This document shows, in pieces, positions 7,569 to 10,596 of a stretch of 10,596 nucleotides of DNA. Below the pieces are notes generated by a model that searched no databases, was not told where the DNA came from, and was given only the letters and a program-made list of their open reading frames with translations. Numbering within the stretch: position 1 is the first letter of the stretch; each line of letters starts with the position of its first letter. The DNA lies in assembly GCA_965372135.1 (NCBI GenBank), contig CBDVBD010000116.1:1-10596 (forward strand). The letters run 5' to 3'. Both the position numbers and the translations under genes were made by a program. This stretch comes from CBDVBD01 sp965372135 (GTDB taxonomy: Bacteria > Electryoneota > RPQS01 > CBDVBD01).

Positions 7569-7592
7569 TTACTGTAATTGCGGGATTAACTC

Positions 7593-9338
7593 ATGCTGAA
7601 AATAAGTCATATCGAGCATGCGCGTGCGCAACGACTGATCGTCATGGTGAGGCTACTGATCTATACTACTCTGCCAATGATCAGCTTGGGATTCCTGTGG
7701 AAATTTGAACCCTCATCCAAGTTGATCCCATTGGTAGGACTGATCGCACTGGCAATACTAATCAACCTCGGACAATTGGTATCGCGCAAACGTTGGGCAC
7801 CGCCGTTCCGAGGATCGATGTTCGCCTGGGTGCCCGACCTGATCGTCGTTACCGGCATAGTACATTACACCGGCGGTCCAGTCAGCGATTTCTGGTTCCT
7901 CTACGTCTTGGTTATTGTAGCAGGAGGCTTTGCCCGCGGCGTCTGGGGATCACTGACAGCGGGAGGCGTATCCAGCATCGTATACGCCACCATGATGTAT
8001 CTGTCATACCAGGAAATAGTAATCCCGGTCTTGCCGACTGATCCCTCCACGTTACAAGCAGATTGGGCGCCTACTGTTGCACTGAAAACCTTTCTGCACG
8101 TTACCTTCTTCTTCCTAACCGCTGCTATTGTTGGCTACATGACCGAGCGGTTCCAGCGTAAACAGGGAGAATTGGATGTAAAAACCTCTGAATTAGACCA
8201 GCTCAGGATGGACACCAACACTATCCTGGAAACCATCCCAACCGGAATCTTAGCCTGCGACTTCTCCAAAAACATCCTGTATTTCAACCGCGCAGGCACG
8301 GAAATCCTGGAGATACCGGGGCACTCGCTGAGTCATGGACTCAGCATTACAACTTACTTGGAACCCCGACCGGAGGTCTACCAAGTAGTAAGTAAATTCG
8401 TCGAGGAAGGTCTCCCTACCCGCCCGGTTGAAATGGAAATCCCCCTATCCAACGGAGACACCCGACCCATTGGTATCGACGCCACTTACCTGGTTGACCG
8501 CGAAGGTGGAAAAAGGGGGATTGTGATCTACTTCAACGATTTAACTGAAGCAAAAGCCATTGCTCGGCAAAAGCGAATCTCCGACCGGCTCTCAGCCGTA
8601 GCCGAACTATCTCGTGATTTAGCACATGAAATCCGAAATCCGTTAGCGGTAATCCGGGGATCAGTCGAATTCATGTCGCGTGAGTTGCAGCCCGGAGGGC
8701 AAATGGAACGCCTGATGGACGGCATATTGCGCGAATCGGACCGCCTGAACACCTTAATTTACGAATTCCTGGACTTCTCACGACTGTCACCACCGGAATC
8801 CAAAGTCGTCCCCGTCAAAGAAATCATCCGGTCCCTTACCGATATGGCGAGATCAACCGGAGGCGTCAAAGCTATCAACGGCAGAGAATCACCAACTACC
8901 TGTTTGGCAGATTATGATCAACTGCTGCGATCTCTGGATACCTTGATCAAAGAAATCAACCGACTGAATCAATCCACCGCCGCAACTCATATACTGATCG
9001 CGGAGCCCGAAGAAAATTTCGAAATATTCCCTCAGGAATACATCAGGATCCCGCGCAATCAGGTCGGTTTCATACTTCGTTTTCCCAAACAACCGCTGCC
9101 GGAAAAAGACATCGACGACCTATTCCGCCCGTTCCATCATTCCGATCCCAAACACCGGGGCTTAGGGCTCTGCACCGCCCATAGAATTATCGAAAGCCAC
9201 AAGGGAGAAATTCGAGTCGTGAACCAACTGAAGCACGGATTAGCACTGCTAATACTTATACCGTCATATTCAGCACAAGCGGACGATATCGCCCTGACAA
9301 CCCATGACAAATCGATCCTGGAGGAAGAACCGGCATGA
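7593..9338 (+). CDS. pilS: PilS-like membrane sensor histidine kinase with degenerate ATP-binding domain
   Basis: This 581-residue protein is the expected sensor partner of PilR. Residues 12-183 contain about six transmembrane helices in the PilS pattern (PDLIVVTGIVHYTGGPVSDF at 81-100). A PAS domain follows (about 205-318, starting ILETIPTGILACD). The dimerisation and phospho-acceptor domain is intact, with AHEIRNPLAVI (344-354, His345). The C-terminal domain keeps the GHKL fold pattern (DLFRPF at 509-514, GLGL at 523-526, final HGLALLILIP). However, the N box reads LDTLIKEIN (448-456) instead of NLLxNA, with Thr450 and Glu454 at the asparagine positions. The G1 box DxGxG reads FPKQP (497-501) with no gap in alignment. 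The frame is unbroken, so this is not a simple frameshift. ATP binding may be lost or altered. The start ATG has only a weak GGGA upstream and lies 24 bases after pilC. The stop overlaps pilR. Confidence 0.8.
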   Translation: MLKISHIEHARAQRLIVMVRLLIYTTLPMISLGFLWKFEPSSKLIPLVGLIALAILINLGQLVSRKRWAPPFRGSMFAWVPDLIVVTGIVHYTGGPVSDFWFLYVLVIVAGGFARGVWGSLTAGGVSSIVYATMMYLSYQEIVIPVLPTDPSTLQADWAPTVALKTFLHVTFFFLTAAIVGYMTERFQRKQGELDVKTSELDQLRMDTNTILETIPTGILACDFSKNILYFNRAGTEILEIPGHSLSHGLSITTYLEPRPEVYQVVSKFVEEGLPTRPVEMEIPLSNGDTRPIGIDATYLVDREGGKRGIVIYFNDLTEAKAIARQKRISDRLSAVAELSRDLAHEIRNPLAVIRGSVEFMSRELQPGGQMERLMDGILRESDRLNTLIYEFLDFSRLSPPESKVVPVKEIIRSLTDMARSTGGVKAINGRESPTTCLADYDQLLRSLDTLIKEINRLNQSTAATHILIAEPEENFEIFPQEYIRIPRNQVGFILRFPKQPLPEKDIDDLFRPFHHSDPKHRGLGLCTAHRIIESHKGEIRVVNQLKHGLALLILIPSYSAQADDIALTTHDKSILEEEPA

Positions 9339-10596
9339 CCCCAAACCGGATACTGGTAGTAGACGACGAAGCGAGCATGTGCGACTTTCTGTCCGTGGTA
9401 CTCTCCAACGAAGGATATTCCGTCAAAGCCGTTCAGGATGGGCAACAAGCCCTGGAAATCCTGAAAAAAGAACCCTACCATTGCATGATCCTCGACCTTA
9501 AAATGCCCAAAATGGACGGACTGGAAGTCTTGCGCCAAGCCAAAGCCATCGCCCCCGAAATAGGCGTTGTGGTCATCACAGCTTATGCCAGCCTGCAGTC
9601 CGCCATCGAAGCACTGCGCTTAGGCGCCCTGGATTATGTAAACAAACCCTTCAAGGTCGATGAAATCAAAATCGTGGTGGAAAAAGCCTTTGATCAAATC
9701 CAACTAAAACGGGAAAATCGCCACCTGCGAAGCCAACTGTCCGAAAAAACCGACCTGGGATCCATCATCGGCAAATCGGAAGAAATGCGCAAATTAATGG
9801 AAATGATCCGCCGGGTCGCCCCCACCGACTCCACCATCCTAATCACTGGTGAAAGCGGCACCGGTAAAGAATTAGTTGCGCAAGCCCTTCACCTTCAATC
9901 TAAACGTGCCTCCGGACCATTCGTCTCAATCAACTGTGGAGCACTACCGGAAAACCTCTTGGAAAGCGAACTGTTCGGGCACGTAAAAGGCTCCTTTACC
10001 GGCGCCATCAAAAATAAGGACGGCTTATTCAAAGTCGCCGATGGTGGTACCCTATTCTTAGACGAAATCGGCGAAACATCCTCTACCGTCCAGGTCAAAC
10101 TTCTCAGAGCCCTGCAGGAAAAAGAAATTATGCCCGTCGGCGCCACCGCTCAAATATCTGTGGACGTCCGGGTATTGGCTGCCACCAACGCCGACCTGGA
10201 AGTAAAAATCGAACAGGGAGAATTCCGCAACGACCTGTTCTACAGACTTTCCGTCATCCCGATCCATCTGGCATCCCTTAGGGAACGCCGTGACGATATC
10301 CCGCTCTTGGCAAACCATTTCCTGAAGCTCATCTGTGAACAAAACAACATCGAACCGAAAACTGTTGAACCTGAAGCGATGGAAAGGTTGATCCATTACA
10401 ACTGGCCCGGCAATGTCCGAGAGCTGGAAAACGCCATCGAACGAGCCGTCATCTTGGAAGAATCATCACAGATCACCATCGAAACATTACCGGGGAAAAT
10501 CACCAGCGGCAGCGGGCAGACAGAACCCCTATTCCACCGCCCCAAATCGAAAACATTGGAAGAAATCGAAAAAGAATACCTGATCCGGGTACTAAA
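9335..10596 (+). CDS. pilR: Sigma-54-dependent response regulator PilR (NtrC family; 3' end outside window)
   Basis: The first 420 residues of an NtrC-type activator are in view. The receiver domain (about 1-120) has acidic residues Asp10/Asp11, phospho-acceptor Asp54 (ILDLKMP), Thr82 and Lys104. The AAA+ domain (about 143-375) has Walker A GESGTGKE (172-179), the sigma-54 contact loop as GSFTGA (219-224), Walker B TLFLDEIG (239-246), the arginine finger region FRNDLFYRL (297-305) and sensor II WPGNVRELEN (357-366). The C-terminal Fis-type helix-turn-helix starts around 404 and is cut by the window edge. ATG 9335 overlaps the pilS stop (ATGA), with GGAGGA at 9320-9325, so translation is coupled. 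It would open sigma-54 promoters, classically that of pilA and here plausibly its own operon promoter at 3410. It is called PilR from context; the domains alone only say NtrC family. Confidence 0.88.
   Translation, partial: MTPNRILVVDDEASMCDFLSVVLSNEGYSVKAVQDGQQALEILKKEPYHCMILDLKMPKMDGLEVLRQAKAIAPEIGVVVITAYASLQSAIEALRLGALDYVNKPFKVDEIKIVVEKAFDQIQLKRENRHLRSQLSEKTDLGSIIGKSEEMRKLMEMIRRVAPTDSTILITGESGTGKELVAQALHLQSKRASGPFVSINCGALPENLLESELFGHVKGSFTGAIKNKDGLFKVADGGTLFLDEIGETSSTVQVKLLRALQEKEIMPVGATAQISVDVRVLAATNADLEVKIEQGEFRNDLFYRLSVIPIHLASLRERRDDIPLLANHFLKLICEQNNIEPKTVEPEAMERLIHYNWPGNVRELENAIERAVILEESSQITIETLPGKITSGSGQTEPLFHRPKSKTLEEIEKEYLIRVL

Noticed and set aside
7567..7579. Palindrome AATTACTGTAATT at the pilC-pilS junction
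   Set aside because: The one-base centre cannot form an RNA hairpin, the sequence is AT-rich, and the position between tightly spaced operon genes gives no reason to expect an operator.
7593..9338. PilS-like gene as a frameshifted pseudogene
   Set aside because: The frame is open over its full normal length and aligns without gaps on both sides of the altered G1 box. The hydrophobic pattern of the fold is kept, so the changes look like substitutions rather than a frameshift.

Overview
The window looks like chromosomal DNA from a Gram-negative, piliated bacterium. An LptF/LptG-type lipopolysaccharide transporter permease implies an LPS outer membrane, and a run of five type IV pilus genes implies surface motility. 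The gene order pilB-pilT-pilC-pilS-pilR is the order known from Myxococcus and Geobacter. The divergent surface protein has an opening domain and glycine/asparagine-rich repeats of a kind I associate with deltaproteobacteria and FCB-type candidate phyla. I cannot name the organism from sequence alone.

Layout: positions 1-1722 (minus strand) hold the first 574 residues of a secreted, repeat-rich, YadA-head-like surface protein whose 3' end lies outside the window. Positions 1723-2017 form a divergent intergenic region. It carries a good sigma-70-type promoter in each direction and an 18-bp near-palindrome resembling a CRP/FNR-family site. Positions 2018-3214 encode the LptF/LptG permease. Positions 3215-3496 are non-coding, and the plus strand there is strongly C-rich. 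This stretch contains a perfect 16/16 match to the sigma-54 promoter consensus. Positions 3497-10596 encode PilB (extension ATPase), PilT (retraction ATPase), PilC (inner-membrane platform), a PilS-like sensor kinase, and PilR (sigma-54 activator, cut by the window end). All five read in the same direction with gaps of 33, 61 and 24 bases and finally a 4-base overlap.

How the genes work together: PilB and PilT bind the PilC platform and drive pilus extension and retraction. PilS senses a membrane signal and would control phosphorylation of PilR. PilR has every module of a sigma-54 activator and lies last in view in an operon that itself starts at a consensus sigma-54 promoter. This suggests that the pilus motor genes and their regulators form a feedback loop. 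The most unusual point is the PilS-like kinase: its phospho-acceptor histidine motif is intact, but the N box and the G1 box (DxGxG) of the ATP-binding domain are replaced in an otherwise uninterrupted, gap-free frame. It may therefore act as a phosphatase, or as a kinase with an altered nucleotide pocket.

I found no RNA genes, CRISPR array, insertion sequence, prophage or defence system. Apart from the degenerate sensor kinase and the promoter arrangement, the content is conventional.
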